A DNA stretch of 64,000 nucleotides from Podocnemis expansa (GCA_007922195.1 ML681991.1:48491742-48555741), one strand, 5' to 3'; positions 48,612 through 62,261 are shown, numbered from the stretch's first letter. Numbers and translations are program-made. Notes: generated by a model not told the origin, from the sequence alone.

Positions 48612-49609
48612 GGCTATGTCCACACCTAGGTGGTTAAATCAATTTAACTTAAATCGATTTAACCAAAGTGAAATAAAACTTGTTAAATTGATTTCAGTTG
48701 AATTTGATTTGGGAGGGGGCACCCTCGGCAGTGTGGCAACATGGCCCCCTGGCAGGGCCATGTTGCCACCCAGTCCCCTGCCTGGCTCTGACCTGAAAAG
48801 CCAGGCAGAGGAGAAAAGTCTGAAGGGCAGGGATTCTCCTCCACCCTGCATCCCAAGCCGCTGGCCAGGCGGCTGGGGAGGGACTGCAGGGCACCCCACA
48901 TGCCCCACAACTGCCTGGTAGCAGGGATAGTGAACCTGCAACACTGGCTTCCCAGCAGCTGTGGGGCAGCGCAGGCAGGGAAGCCATCATGCCCCCCAGC
49001 TTCCCAGCAGCTGCCAGGCAGAGTGGGCTGGGAAGCTGGTCTGCCCCCAGCTTCCCAGAGGCTGCAGGGTAGTGTGGGCTCCCTGCCTGCGCTGTCCCGC
49101 AGCTGCTGGAAAGCCAGAGTGCGTGCCAGCTTCCCTGCCCACGCCACCCCACAGCTTCTGGGAAGCCACCAGCTTCCTTGCCCGCCCCACTCAGCCAGCT
49201 GCCAGGAGAAGCAAAGCTCGGGGTGATCCCCCACCACTGGCCCAGTCAGGTGGAGGTGGGCGTGGACCCCCCTGTGTCCCTCTGCACCTCCCATACTTCC
49301 CTGGCCAGGGTGCTGGGGGAGGACCTTCCTTCCAGGGTGCCATGCACCCTGGGAGTGAGGTCAACTGTTGTAGCAATATGTGGGTCATGTCAACATAACA
49401 GAGCAACACAGAGGTATTTCAAAACCCCAGTTTCATGATAGCCCTCCTTTTGATAGAAAACTAGGTTTTATTATTTCAAAATGATTTTCCTTATTTTGAA
49501 ATAAGGGAGCTCCTTATTTTGAAATAGGGAAATGTTGTGTGGACCTAAGCATTTTTAAATAAAAATAAGCAGTGTTATTTTGATATAAAACCTGTGTGTG
49601 GACATACCC
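48612..49609. mobile_element. Non-autonomous Harbinger-type element, 998 bp
   Basis: It begins GGCTATGTCCACACC, ends 'gtgtgtggacataccc', and is flanked by TTA (48609-48611 and 49610-49612). The interior is GC-rich with a 'gtggcaacatgg' inverted pair (48735/48770) and a 'ccagggtgccatgcaccctgg' hairpin near 49335. Open frames on both strands (for example 48683-49294 -) are compositional. Confidence 0.85.
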
Positions 49610-49612
49610 TTA

Positions 49613-50199
49613 TATGCTCCATGCAGGTAGCATCCAGGGCAACTCAGAGAACCAGACTGAAAGGAGCATAAAAGCTTTCGTTCTTCTTCAAGCACTTTTC
49701 ACATCATTCAGTTACAGGTGTCTACTTACCTCAGTGCATGGTTGGCTGGAAAGCTATTTGCCCTAGCCTGTCAGGGCAAGGTCAGTAACCAATGCCCCCT
49801 TGGTGCTGCAGACGTAGCCATATATATGACCCTGACTCTGACCCTGACCCCCCCCCCTCAGTTCCTTCTTTCCTCCCTCAGTGACAGTACTGGAACAGCC
49901 ATCTTGCATTTGTGCAAGCACCTGTCTATTTCTTTCATTTATGAACTGGTCTTTCAGTCTAGAAGATCTCTTTGTGGACATCGTCCTTTCATTATCCGGT
50001 TGCTCTATTGAGTCCACTCAACACCCAGAGCCCAAACATCACTCCAAACAGCCCCCAACCATGCCTGACTTCATAATCTGTGCAGGCTGAGGTAAGGCCT
50101 TTCCGCTGAGTGACCCTGAGAACAAGTGCCTAAAATGCCCAGGTGAGTCCCACTGGTGAGATAAATGCTCCATAGGTTGATCCTTCAAGCGAAGGACCC
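49613..50199. other. Intergenic, no gene seen
   Basis: Contains a short CTGACC-type simple run (about 49828-49855). Otherwise unassigned. Confidence 0.5.
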
Positions 50200-51860
50200 A
50201 GAAAGACAGGGAGCAATGGTGGCACGCCATAGCCATGGAACAGGCTTTGCAGCCAGTGCCCACTACATACAGGATGCAAAAAGACTCACTGGCACTATGG
50301 GCCAGGTCGGCACCGGACCCTCCCCAGTGCCACTCCTCTGTAGAACTTGAGAAGACCCTCTCGGTGTCAGACTCAGCACCAACCCCACTGCGCCACTCAA
50401 GCTCAATGCTGCTGTCTTCTTCCTAGTGAAATGGCCTGGAGCAGCTACCTGTGCCATCCACGCTAAAGGCCTTCAACGCAGCAGAGGGTCTCTTACACGT
50501 ACTGACCCACATGCCTCCAAAACCTACAAGACCTAGAGGCAAGCCAACTTTTCTACCAGGGGCGTGGGCAACATCGAAGCATGGCCCATCACCGGCAAGG
50601 CACTCGAGCAAGAGCCCTCCTACACTAATAAAGGCTACTCTGGCACTGGGGACCTCCCCAACTTGTTCCAAGCCAGAGCAAGAGAAAGAGGCGGAGTACA
50701 CAACCTTCTCCCTTGCTACTTCTTGCAAGCTCTCCATACTGTACTTCCAGTGTTCCATATGCATGAGGTACAGGTCTGGCTCATCTGACAGTTCCGGCGC
50801 CAAGCCCTGGCACCGGTGCTCCACATCACCCCCGGTACCGATTCGAGCAGCCTCAAAGCCAGCAGGAAAACAACGCCATAAGTGGTCTCCAACACCACCA
50901 CACCCCAGGGATTCCTGTACAGGATCATCAATGCAGGCCACCTCAACACTGATATCAGTCTGATCCACCTCGCTGGCACCAGCTAAGAGTAAAAGCTAGT
51001 CATGCCCTCATCAGCACAGTACCAATAGGCACTGCCCAGAGAAAGGATGCTCCCCAGCATGCCAAGACTCGGCACCACTCTCATTTAGGTAGTCTATCCA
51101 GTGGATAGACTGACCCACACAGGATGAGCCCACGACACTGGACTCATCCAGGCTGTCCTCCTCCAGAGCCTCTCACTCACCTGAGGCCTTGGATGAGGAG
51201 CTCGACCTCAGCACCAGCCAATGCAGTAGACCAAGGATGTTTTTGTCCTCCTCTTCAGATGAGGCCACTTATCAAAGACCCCTGGTCTATAGGGATGACC
51301 CCAGCACCCAGCAAGACCTCTTGTGCCATGTGGCAGCAACTTGGAAATAGATGTCATCAAGGAGGAGTTCAATTCTCTCTTTGACATGGGTGACATGGCC
51401 CCTCCTGCCAGGGTCTCTGTTCCCCTTCATGAAGGGGTGCACAAAATTGTGAGGGCACGCTGGCAAACACCCTAATCAATCCCACCAGTGTCTAAGACTG
51501 CAGAACACAGGGAGCATGTCTGACCAGAAGAATTTGCATTCCTGTTCAACCACCCCACTCCTGGGTTCCTGGTGGTTGATGCAGTCAACCAAAAGAAGAG
51601 GCAGGGTCAACCAGCCTCCACCCCTAAAAATAAAGAGGCCAAAAAGCTGGATCTCTTTGGGAGAAAGGTTTACTCCACCTGAGCCTTCTGGCTATGTATC
51701 ACCAACCACCAGGTGCTTATGGGGCAATACATTTTCAACCTGTGGAAATCCATGGAGTGGTTCAGAGACAGTCCCTAGAGAACACTTCAGGGACTACAAG
51801 ACAATGGTGGAGGTGGGTATACTGTGCCCGAGTAACGTGGTTTGCCCTTTTACACCCTGA
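50200..51860 (+). mobile_element. Relic of a DIRS-like retrotransposon gag ORF
   Basis: Near 51574-51680 the + strand reads VDAVNQKKRQGQPAS, then KKLDLFGRKVYST followed by TGA, then ITNHQVLMGQYIFN. The K(R/K)LDxFGRK(V)Y motif is one I associate with the ORF1/gag of vertebrate DIRS elements. Upstream, 50450-51400 is Ser/Pro-rich with frames open in pieces on both strands, compatible with the low-complexity N-terminal part. No protease, reverse transcriptase or recombinase is seen. The limits are approximate. Confidence 0.5.
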
Positions 51861-51929
51861 CAACATAGATCCTCCTGCTAAGTCCAAAGTTGACTTCTTT
51901 ATCCTCAGATTATTACAGTACACTTATCC

Positions 51930-52011
51930 TGCTTTTTTTGGCAGGGGGTTGGACTAGATGACCTCGTGGGGTCCCTTCCAACCCTATGATTCTATGATTC
52001 TATGATCCTAT
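51930..52011 (+). mobile_element. CR1 LINE 3' end
   Basis: 'gggggttggactagatgacc' runs into 'tccaaccctatgattctatg' with three ATGATTCT-type octamers. This is the CR1 tail in + orientation, with a very short 5'-truncated body. Confidence 0.85.
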
Positions 52012-52439
52012 AGGCCAGAAGTTTCCTGAGTATTAATGACATAGCCGTATCCTTTCCAGAAGTTTACTCATCTCACCTTTGTTATTTCTGGCCTTTTTTG
52101 TGGGTTTCATAATATAATTGTGAAGTTTACTTGGGGCACAAACTAAGGGCAGGTCTTCAATGATGGAGGCAAATTTGCCAACATCAGTTTGAACTTCCTC
52201 ATCAACGGATCAAGTCTGCCAAGATCTGCTCAGCCAAGCAGGAAATCGACCCTGTAATGCCATGTGACTTTCTCTTCCAAGAATCTGGCCTTGAGTGCTG
52301 CTGTGTCCCCCTGCTCTCCACTCCTGAACCACAAATTACTTGGCTTTTGCTAGGTGACCACCTACTCCTGATTCAGTTCACACTAGCTTCCTGCATGTAA
52401 TTGGTCCCAGGCTGTGGAAGTATGCTGTCCAGCCACACA
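52012..52439. other. Intergenic, no gene seen
   Basis: Unassigned. It may contain the diverged start of the adjacent Penelope-like element. Confidence 0.4.
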
Positions 52440-53397
52440 TGCAGAGCCTCATGAGTACCCACAGTTTTTCACAGAGATTTCAACAATTACCACTCCACCA
52501 TCAAAATGAGCTTGAAACACTCCACAGAGGAGATCCACTTTCTTGACACTACAGTACAAATCAGGGATAGACACATCACCACCACCCTGTACCGAAAACC
52601 TACTGATCAGTATAGTTACCTACATCCCTCGAGCTTCCATCCTAAACACACCACACGGTCCATTGTCTACAGCCAAGCCCTAAGATATAACCACATCTGC
52701 TCTGATCCCTCAGACAGAGACAGACATCTTGAGGTTCGCTATCAAGCATTCTTGAAACTACAGTACCCCCTGAGGAAGTAAGAAAACAAATTGACAGAGC
52801 TAAACAGGTTCCCCGAAATCATCTACTACAGGAGAGGCCCAAGAAAGAAAACAACAGAACACCACTAGTCACCACATACAACCCTCAAGTCAGACCTCTG
52901 CAACAGATCATTAAGGACCTACAGCCTATTCTAAAAGATGATCCCCCACTCTCTCAAGCGTTGGGAGACAGACCTCTCCTTGCTTCCAGACAGCCGCCTA
53001 ATCTTAAACATACTCACCAGCAACTACAGATCTAACAACATAAACATTGAAGCAGGCACACACCCCTGCAACAAACCACGCTGCCAAGTTTGCTCACATA
53101 TCTGCACAATAGATACCATCATAGGTCCTAATCAAGCCTGCTGCTCCATCAAAGGCTCATTTACCTGCTCATCTACTAATCTGATCTATGCCATCATGTG
53201 CCAGAAATACCCCAACACCTTATACAGTGGACAAACAGGACAATTGCTGGGCAAAAGAATAAATGAACATAGAGCTGATATCAGAAATCACAAAACAAAG
53301 TAACCAGTTGCTGAGCACTTCCATCTTTCTAATCACTCGATAAATGATTTGTTAATGACTGTTGTCAGAGATGTGGCTGGGACATCAAGACTTCAAA
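52440..53397 (+). mobile_element. Penelope-like element fragment with GIY-YIG endonuclease
   Basis: Two open pieces are visible. 52506-52781 encodes the end of the reverse transcriptase (EEIHFLDTTVQI, TTLYRKPTDQYSYLH, SQALRYNHICSD). After a stop and frame change, 52938-53303 encodes a linker with Cys44, Cys49 and Cys52, then the GIY-YIG endonuclease: LIYAIMC (residues 82-88), LYSGQTGQ, Arg107, His111. Read through a TAA, PVAEHFHLSNHSIND follows. The 'YIG' half reads YSG. The element is 5'-truncated and its 3' end is interrupted by the MITE at 53398. Confidence 0.85.
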
Positions 53398-54336
53398 CGC
53401 TATGTTCACACGCAAGTGCTTGTTTCGAAACAAGCTGTTTTGAAACAAGCCTGTTTTGAAATAAAGCCTTATTTCAAAACACCTTATTTTGAAATAACAA
53501 AAAAGTGTGTTCAAAATGAGGGAATTGAAATAGCACGTCCAGTGTGACGTGCTATTTCGAAATAGGAGAGGGGAGGGGGAAGGAGGCCCTGTGCTGGGCC
53601 AGGGAAGCCCCGCTCCCAGGATTCCCCTGCCCCCTGCGGCTCCGGCCAGGGATGAAGGGGGGCTCCCCCTGCCCCCACCGCCGCCTCTGCAGGGGGCAGG
53701 GAGGCTCCCCCTGAGCCCCTGCGGGTCCAGCTTCAGGCAGGGGGGCTTTCTCCACCCCCCCCAGCGTGGCTCCTGCCTGGCGGAGGGGGCGGAGGAAGCC
53801 CTCTGCACTGGGCAAGGGCCACGGGGAGGCAGAGGAAGCCCCCTTGTGCTGGGCAGGGGCCGTGGGAGGGCGGAGGAAGCCCAGGGGCGGGGTGTCCCAG
53901 GCTTGGGGGCAGCCCCAGCCAGCTTGCCCCCTTCCCCTTGCTGGGGGTATGGGGGCGAAGGGGGCTGAGGTTCCCGTCCCCCCCTGCTCCCAGCAAGAGA
54001 AAGCGGGGGAAGCCGGCTGGAGCACCCTCCGACCCCCTGCACCCCACTCAACACACTGGCCAGCACCCTATGCACCCTGGGAGGAAGGTCCTTGTTATTT
54101 TGAAACACTCTTTGTTTCGAAATAACATGTCCAAACAGCTTATTTAAAAGCCACTGGTTTCAAAATAAACCTCCTTTCGAAAGCAAAGTGGGTTTAAGCT
54201 GTTTCGAAAGGAGGCTCTTGTTTTGAAATGAGGAGCTCCCTCCTTTTGAAACACGAAAAAGTTGTTTGGACATCGGGACTTTTATTTCGAAACAACCAGT
54301 GTTGTTTCGAAATAAAAGCCCTGTGTGAACACACCC
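53398..54336. mobile_element. Non-autonomous Harbinger-type element, 939 bp
   Basis: Ends are 'gctatgttcacacgc' and 'gtgtgaacacaccc'. The arms hold TTTCGAAA palindromes, and the inner palindrome 'aatagcacgtcc...gtgctattt' is at 53529-53555. A middle of about 500 bases (53560-54080) is extremely GC-rich with CCC/GGG runs. No matching 3-bp duplication is visible (AAA left, ATT right). The long - strand frame at 53365-54108 is a proline/glycine artefact. Confidence 0.8.
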
Positions 54337-54344
54337 ATTGAGAA

Positions 54345-56215
54345 ACTCTCTCTCTCTCTCTTCATCTGTTCAGTCGTGTCCGACTCTCAGTCACTCTACA
54401 GATCAATGCTCTCCATGCCGTCCTATCTTGTACAACTTCCTTTAATTCCGCCATAGTCATTCCAGTATAATTTTTAGTGGTGTCAAGCCAGCGAGTCCTT
54501 GGGCGGCCCTTCCTTCTTTCTCCGCAGACCATTCCTAACATAATTGACTTTTCAAGTGAGTTAGCTCGCATAACATGACCAAAATATGACAGTCTTTGTT
54601 TGGTGATCTTGGCTTCCAGCGGTATTTCTGGTTTAACTCGGTCTAAAACTCCTTATTGGTAATTCTCGCTGTCCATGGAATGCATAACAAATGTCTCCAA
54701 CACCACAGTTCAAATACATCCATCTTTCTCCTATCTGCCTTCTTCAAAGTCCAGGTTTCACAGCCATACATAGCTATTGGAAATATGATTGCATTAACTA
54801 CTCTACATTTGATTGGTAGATTAATCTTTGCTCTTCCAGATGCTGCTCATACTACTTATTGCAGTTCTTCCAAGCGCTATACGCCTTCTGATCTCAGGAC
54901 TGCAGTCACCATGTTGATCGATTTTAGACCCCAGAAAATTAAAAACCTTGACTACTTCGATTTCTTCATCATTAATCTTTACTCTAACTTGAACGTTCTC
55001 TACAGTCGTCATTATCTTCGTTTTCTTAATATTAAGGCGCAATCCAAATTCTTCATTTTTATCTTTAACTTTTAGGATTAGCCGCTCTAGATCTTTCTTA
55101 CTTTCTGCGAGCAATGTTGTATCATCAGCATATTGAAGGTTATTGATGTTCCTACTGCCAATTTTCACCCCAATGGTAGATTCTTCCAGATTTGCCTCTC
55201 TCATAACCACTTCTGCATACATATTGAAGAGTAAAGGTGATAGAATACAGCCCTGACGAGTACCCTTTCCAATTTTAAACCATTCTGTGTCTCCATATGC
55301 CGTCTTACAGTGGCTTCTTGATCAAAATACAACGATCGTATAAGCCAGATAAGATGTGGTGCTATTCCCATTTCTTTGAGGCAGTCCCAGAGCTTGTCAT
55401 GATGAACGCAGTCCAAAGCTTTTATATAGTCAATGAAACACATATAGAGACCTTTTTGATATTCTCTTGCCTTTTCCATCATCCACCATAGATTGGCAAT
55501 ATGATCACATGTTCCTCTTCCTTTTCGGAATCCAGCTTGTACATCTGGCATCACCCTATCGATGATTGAATTCATACGTTATTGAATAATCTTTAAGAGA
55601 ATTTTACTCGCATGTGGTATCAAGGCAGTGGTGCAGTAATTTGGGCAGTCTTTTGTGTTACCTTTCTTTGGTATTGGGATAAATACTGACCTTTTCCACT
55701 CCTTTGGCCACTGACCAGTCATCCATACACTTTGACATAACACTGTCAATACTTTTCTTGATATTGGTCTCAGTAGCTCTGCTGGTACTCAGTCAATTCC
55801 AGGGGCTTTGCGGTTAGACAACTGATTGAGTGCCCATACCACTTCCTCCTGCAGGATAACTGGTTCCAGCTCTGACAGTTCTTCATCTTCTATGTCTTGA
55901 CTTTGATTTGCACTTAGATAAAGTTGTTATGTATATTCCTGCCACCTTTCTCTGATTGCTTGTTGGTCATATAATTCCTGCCCATCATGTCCACTAACCA
56001 TTGCCTTTTGTGCCATAAAAGGAGTTCTGGCCTTCTTCACATAAGCAAAACACTCTCTCGTATGACCTTTCTGGGCTGCTTCCTCCATTTTTTTACATTG
56101 TTCAGTCCAATATTCTTCTTTATCTTTCCTCACTTCTCTCTGAAACTTTGCATGTAATTTTCGCATTTCCTCCCTATCACCAGCAACTTTTGCCTTTCTT
56201 CTCTTTTCTGCTCAA
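54345..56215 (-). mobile_element. RTE/BovB-like LINE, 5'-truncated and decayed
   Basis: On the - strand, in order: a linker helix region (RKLHAKFQREVRKDKEEYW, 56166-55927), the reverse-transcriptase fingers and palm (DVQAGFRKGRGTCDHIANL; CFIDYIKALDCV), the catalytic box LQYADDTTLLAES, LNIKKTKIM, the thumb FNFLGSKIDQHGDCS, and the C-terminus RRKGRPRTRWLDTTK with RTAWRALICRVTESRTRLN. The 3' end reads 'gagtcggacacgactgaac', then a (GA)n tail (CT run at 54350-54361 on +). Both the C-terminal motif and the tail are those of RTE/BovB elements. Several stops and frameshifts are present, and the endonuclease is missing. Confidence 0.8.
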
Positions 56216-57049
56216 ATTAATATGCAAGCTAAATTCTGTGAAAGCAGGACTGAATCGAGACTATGGGTTCTTTTCCCATTACAAAAGGTAATTTGACTTC
56301 AGGCTTCCCATGTTTTGAAGCTAACAACTGCGCTGATCTGCTGTTACTGTATGACCTGATCCTATGTTTTACATCCCCTTGCATTTATTGTCATTCCATT
56401 CTGTAAGTTCACCCATCTTTGAAACATCTGATGAAGTGGGATTTTCTCCCATGAAAGCTCATGCGAAAAATAAATCTGTTAGTCTTAAAGTGCCACATGA
56501 ATCCTTGTTTTTGTTTTTGTTTTTTCCCCCAAATACCACACCATGAACTTCCATCCTACTGGAATCGGGACCTTTCCTTAATCACCATGGGCTCACTGAC
56601 ACTGATTTGCCCATTTGTCATTGAAATGGGAAGGTCTCAGCCTACTGATTCACCTTCTCTACAGTTCACACAGCTGTAGATAAAACAAATACTAGTTTAT
56701 TGATTAGAACATGATTTTAAATGATTATATTGCAAATCAATGCACAATCATTTAATAAATTAGTCAGGGTAATCACTATCAAACATAAATATAAGATACA
56801 TTCTAACTTAACATTAATGTCCAGGATTATTTATAAGACGTGGCTATACAATGGTTTAGCAGCCCGTCTCTGCCTATCCCTAGGCAGAACCCAAGCCTTC
56901 TTGTAGTTGGAGATGTTTTCAAGATAGTGTTTCTCTAGCAGAAAGCCCCTAACAGCCCCAAGTGTGTGTATTTGTTTCCAACCCCCTATCATCTTTCCTT
57001 CTTTTTCCAGGTGATCTTTGTTCAGAAGGGTCAGGAGACCTCCCCTCTC
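56216..57049. other. Intergenic, no gene seen
   Basis: It contains a copy of the dispersed repeat at 56415-56515 ('tctgatgaagtgggattttc', 'atgaaagctcatgcgaaaaa', 'gttagtcttaaagtgccac'). The rest is unassigned. Confidence 0.5.
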
Positions 57050-60000
57050 TGTTACCAACTTTGCCCATCAACTTGGGATCTGCTCATTTATTAGGGTTAC
57101 TTCCCGGGGGGGGGGGTTGCAATTCTATTAGGGTATGTCCCCACAAGGTTTTTATTTTGAAACAACAGTGGTTGCTTCGAAATAAAAACCAGCTTGTCCA
57201 CACGACGTTTTCTTGTTTAGAAATGACGGGCTCCTTCATTTTGAAACAAGAGCTGTCACTTTGAAATGGCTTAAACCCCTTCTATTTCAAAATGGCAGTT
57301 ATTTCGAAATGACTTGTTTCAAAATAATGCTGTTGGGACATGCTGTTTCGAAACAATGGTTATTTCAAGTTGTTTTGAAATAACCATTGTCTGGACATGT
57401 TATTTTGAAACAAGCGTTGTTTCAAAATAACAGTCTGACCTTCTTCCCAGGGTGCACAGCACCCAGGGGAAACAGGAAGTCCCTGCCTCGGCGTGCCTGC
57501 CAGCATGGCCAGAGGCTTCTCAAGGCATGGCTGCACATGGCAGGAACACCGCAGGGGGTGACGCAGAGCCCCAGTCTGGACCCCTGAGGAGGTCCACTGC
57601 CTCCTCAGGATCTGGAAAAGGGAGGACATCATGTCCCGGTTCCGGGCTAGCCACCGGAACTGGGACATTTATGCGGACATTGGCACAGTGATGTCCAAGC
57701 ACAGGCACGAGTGGACCATCGAGCGGGTCTGCAGTAAAATAAAGGGTCTGAAGCAAGACCATGCAAGGACCCGAGAGGCCCGGGAGCTCCAGGGGCCAGG
57801 TAGCACTGCTACCTGTCTCTATTATGAAGAGCTCCATGCCTTCATGGGGCCGGAGCCCAGTGGTCTCCCCACTGAGGCCGTGGATACAGGGGTGCACCAG
57901 AGCCCATCCCCTGGCCTGGAGGCAGTGGAGACTGGCTCAGAAGTCTCCGTCGGGGAGCCTCCTGCTGCACCACCATCATCGGCGGAGGCTACCCCCAGAA
58001 CCCTAGAGCTGTTCCCTGGCCCCGAGGCAGAGACCAGCACTGAGGAGCAGGGGCTTGACACCATCCTGGCCCCTGGGCCTCTCCGAAACTGACCCTGGGA
58101 CATCGCGCCGGACCTCTGGAGCCCCTGTGGATGTGTTCCTCTCCCACAGAGGCACGCAGGGCTGGTCCTGTCCAGTTCATGGGCAGTGAGGGGGTACGTG
58201 GCCAGGCACTGGGGCAGGTAGGTTACAGGATCAGCAGGTGCAGAGGCCTTCCCATGGCCATGGGTACCTGAGAGATAGGTGGCACCAGGTTCACAGGCCC
58301 CTGTGTGCCTGGGGGTGGTTAACAAGGGCCGGGTGTCAAAGATGCAGCCACATCTTGGGCGGGGTGGAAAGCATGCAGGCCTCGCCACTGGCAAGTGGCC
58401 TTGGGAGACCCCCTAGAGCAAGGCGTGGCTGAATCCAGCTCACCCTTGTGGGCACCACCAGCATATGTGCCTCCAGGGTACAGTTATCAGATGTCAGGCA
58501 AAAGGAGAATATGGTCCCTTTTTTACTGTCCTGTTCTTCTTTTTATCCTCACATTCTCTGTCTGGCAGGCAGTTTAAAATACAGGATTTTGTCAGGCTTT
58601 TTACTATAGGGGTTGAAGTATCCTGGGATGCCATAGAATACTTATTTGTACAGGAAAGTGTTCCAGGGCTCCCTAAACACCGAAGAATATCACAGCCATA
58701 CTACATTTCCTCCCATGTGTCCTCCAATGTCCTCCTTTTTGTACTTTCCTGGCCTCCGTTTGAGGTTTTGAGGTCCCCCCCAACTCTGCCTTCCAAGTTG
58801 CTGCCTGAATTCCCCCTCCCCCCAATCTATCTCCCCCTTCCAAGTTGCTGCCCCCCCCAAACTCCCCCTTCCAAGTTGCTGGCCCCCCTGAACTCCCCCT
58901 TCCAAGTTGCTGGCCCCCCAAGACCGCCCCCACATTGCCCCATCCCATAACCCTCCCCAGCCCCTCCCTGCCCCAACCCCTGTTTTGTTAATAAATGTTT
59001 TAAATGCATTCTTGGTTTTGAGTGGTTTTATTGGGGGTAGTTCACAGTGTGGGTGGATGGGTGGGGGCTGGCTGTGGGTGAACGGGGGAGAGGGTGGCGT
59101 GGGGCAGGGCAGGCCTGGCCCTCAGAGTTCCTCCAGGGCGAAGGTGGTCATGAGTGCATCCCGCAGTGTCACGGCTCTCTGGGATGGCTGCTCCCATGTG
59201 AGCACAGGTCTGGGTTCCTCATAGTCCCTAGCGAGGAGTTTTGCCTCAGCTTCCCAGGCAGCTGGAATGGGCTCACCCCACTCCTCGCAGAAGTTGTGCA
59301 GGGCTGCTCACGCACTGATCACCCAGACCACTGTCCTCTCCGCAAGGTGGAGGCATGTAAGGAGGCACCTCCAGTGTGCCTTGAGGCGGCCAAATGCACA
59401 CTTGACCACCTGGTGGTAGTGGGCCAGGCGGTGGTTGAAGATCTTCTGTCGGGGATCAAGGGGGCCTGTGTAAGGCTGCATGAGCCATGTGCGCAGGGGA
59501 TAGGCTGTGTCTGCCACAATGAGGATGGGCACCTCTACTTCTCCAACACTGATGTTATGCAGGGGGAAGAAGGTGCCCGCCTCCATGCCCCGGTACAGGG
59601 CAGTTACAGAGGACCCTGGCATCATGGGCCCTCCCTGGCGACCCCACATAACAGTTTTGGAAAAGGCCCCAGTGGTACACAAGGGTCTGCAAGATGATGG
59701 AATTGTACCCCTTGCGGTTTTGGAACTCCGCGGCTCTGTGCTCTGGGGCTCACACGGGGACGTGCGTAGCATCCAGGATCCCTGCACAATTGGGAAAGCC
59801 CAGTGTGGCCATGCCGGCAATGGTGTCCTGTAGCTCCCCTTGTGTGCCCAGGCATCACAGCAGGATCCTATTAATAGCCCTGGTGACCTCCACGAGAATG
59901 TTGCCAGTGGTGGACCTCCTGATGCCAAAAGAGGTGTGCCGGAGACCTGTGTGACTCTGGAGTGGCCGTCTTCCACAGGGCGATGGCCACTCTTGTCAAC

Positions 60001-62261
60001 AGGGATGGCAGGCCTCATGGTTGGTGTCCTTTTGGCGCAGCTGCGGGGCGAGTTCTGCGACCAGGAGATTGAAGCTGGCCCTGCTCATCCAGAAGTTCCT
60101 CCTCCACTGGTCGTTCCCCCAACTTTGCAGCACTACGCGCTCCCACCAGTCTGGGCTGATCTCCCGGGCCCAGACCTGACAAGACACAGAAGGGGGCAAG
60201 GGCAGTCTCATTGCTCTGCAGCCCAGCTGGATGACAGCCTTAGGCACAGGCTGGGCACCATCTGGGTCTGCAAGCAGAGTGTCCCACATCAGCAGGACAC
60301 TCTGCAAGCAGGCAGAGGGTCTGTGTGTTGCACGGTGCTGGCTGGCCAGCCGGGCAGTGTCCATGTCTGTCACTTGCAGAGACCTGCTAGCCAGAATGGA
60401 CAGGGAAGTAAGGTCGGGGCCAGCTTTTATAGGTTTGGCTGGCAACATGGCCGCCGACATGGCCCAGGGAGGCGGCCATGTTGCCACACCTACCATGGTG
60501 CCCTTCCTCTGAAGTGAAATAGCAAGTCCACAATGTGGACATGCTATTTCGATTCCCGCTTTTCCCTTATTTCTATGTGGTTTTGGTTATTTAAAATTAA
60601 GTTATTTCAAAATAAGGGCTTTATTTCTAAACGACTTGTTTTGAAATAACTTATTTCGAAACAATGCCCTGCGTGTGGACATAGCCTTAGTGTACTGCTT
60701 GTGTCAATTGTGTCTCTGTGTGGAGCTTATTTCTCCCTTCTGTAAATCCCTCTCAACGGAACCACCCTTGCAAGACCTAAATTTCCCAAGACTAGGTTCC
60801 TAAGTGCAACTGAGTGGACCCGGTCTATCAGCACTCTCAGCTGACCCCTTATGTGTCCCTGAACTCAGCAGGCCGGGTTACACAGCACTGGTCTGCTGCT
60901 ACCCTTATGTGCCCCTGTACCGCACCGGACTAGATTGGAGTATGAATCTGAGCAGGCGGGGTCAAAACGGCACTTTCAGCTGTCACCCTTATATGCCCCT
61001 GGACTCCAATGGCTGGGTCAAAGCAGCACTTTTAGCTGTCACCCTTATATGCCACAAGTTCAACATGCTGGTAACCCCTTAATGAACAAACCTTACAACG
61101 AATTGGGCATCACAGGAATCTTTGGCTAGGTAAAAGGAGCATTGCTGCAGAGCAATACACAGGAAGTATGGCAACCAGCTTGATTAGGAAAGTTACTTTA
61201 TTGCCAGGTACATAAAACTTATGAATAATTATAAAAGGAAAGAAACATGCCCAAAGAGTCACAATATTGATACCATACAGAAGAGGAAAATGATCAAACT
61301 GTTACAATATTACCCAGTTTCAATTATAGTATTGAGGAAAGCTAGCCCAAGTGGATTACAAAAGATCAGGGTTAGAGAGTTATAGTTGGCCTAGGGAAAA
61401 ACAAAGAGAGAAGCAAGGGGGAGACTGTCTCACCACTCAGTGAAGCTCAAAGGTACCCCGGAACCAGGCTGTTCAGCTTAGGGTCTGGAGCGCTGGGGAC
61501 AGGCAGAACTTCCACCATGATCAGCAAGGAGAAGGTGAAGTCCCAGTGGACCTGATGTAGCTTGTAGGCCCAGGCAACAGATCAGGCATCAGAACAGATT
61601 CTCTCTAACTAACTAACCTGGGTAGGGATTTTTGTAGGGAAGAAACAATGGTTTAAGGTGGAGCACTAGGTTGTTTTGGGGTAAATAATGACTTAAGGGA
61701 GTATACAGGAGGTGTTTTGTTTAGGTGGACAATAGGAGCTGCTCATTCCTGGTGATGGGTGGCTTTCCTTTTAGGGAGCTTACAATGCAACCAGGCAGAT
61801 TCAGTATGTTGGATATCAATTGAAGATCTATTGACTAGAATTGGTCTGATAACTGCTGGGCTGGGTGTGTGCAGGCATGAGTTCCGTTGTCTCAAGAGCA
61901 GGGATCCCCCATCATGCAGTGCTTCTCTGTGTTGCCAATCCCAGAGTTCAGTGTGACTCCTGCCTTGGAGCTTGGTTCTCCATTCAGTATACTAATTCTG
62001 GTTCCATCATTGATGCAAATGATGTTTCTGCTGTCCATTCTGTGTGCTAATCGTTCACAGCTTCCATGTAGATGAGGCTAGAGGAGTTGGCTTAATTCCA
62101 GCACCCTTGTTCAAAGGGGTTTTAGGTGTATCTCCCACTACCTTTCATTGTTTCTGGTTTCTGGTTCAGGCAGATGCTGAAGGTGATGGGGTGAAGGGAT
62201 GAGTCTCAGTGGCTGGTTACTATGCCTTGATTCTCCAAGAACACAGAGCTATCAAGTAACA
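57050..62261 (-). mobile_element. Solo LTR, copy 3, inverted and split by Harbinger copy 2
   Basis: On the + strand it begins TGTTACCAACTTTGCCC and ends 'gctatcaagtaaca', the mirror image of copy 1. Without the Harbinger insert (57131-60686 plus one TTA) it is about 1.65 kb. The flanks read CTCTC at 57045-57049 and 62262-62266. The tandem 'ataaggg' units lie at about 60850-61060 and the poly(A) signal (TTTATT on +) at 61197-61202. Confidence 0.85.
57131..60686. mobile_element. Harbinger DNA transposon, near full-length (copy 2)
   Basis: 3556 bases from GGGTATGTCCCCAC to 'gcgtgtggacatagcc', flanked by TTA (57128-57130 and 60687-60689). The uninterrupted LTR copy 1 has the sequence 'cactaatagaattgc' (around 13250-13263), whose complement joins both flanks with a single TTA, so the insertion and its 3-bp duplication are proven by an empty site. 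It has the same two facing genes as copy 1. Relative to copy 1 it lacks about 590 bases that include exon 2 of the Myb-like gene. Confidence 0.93.
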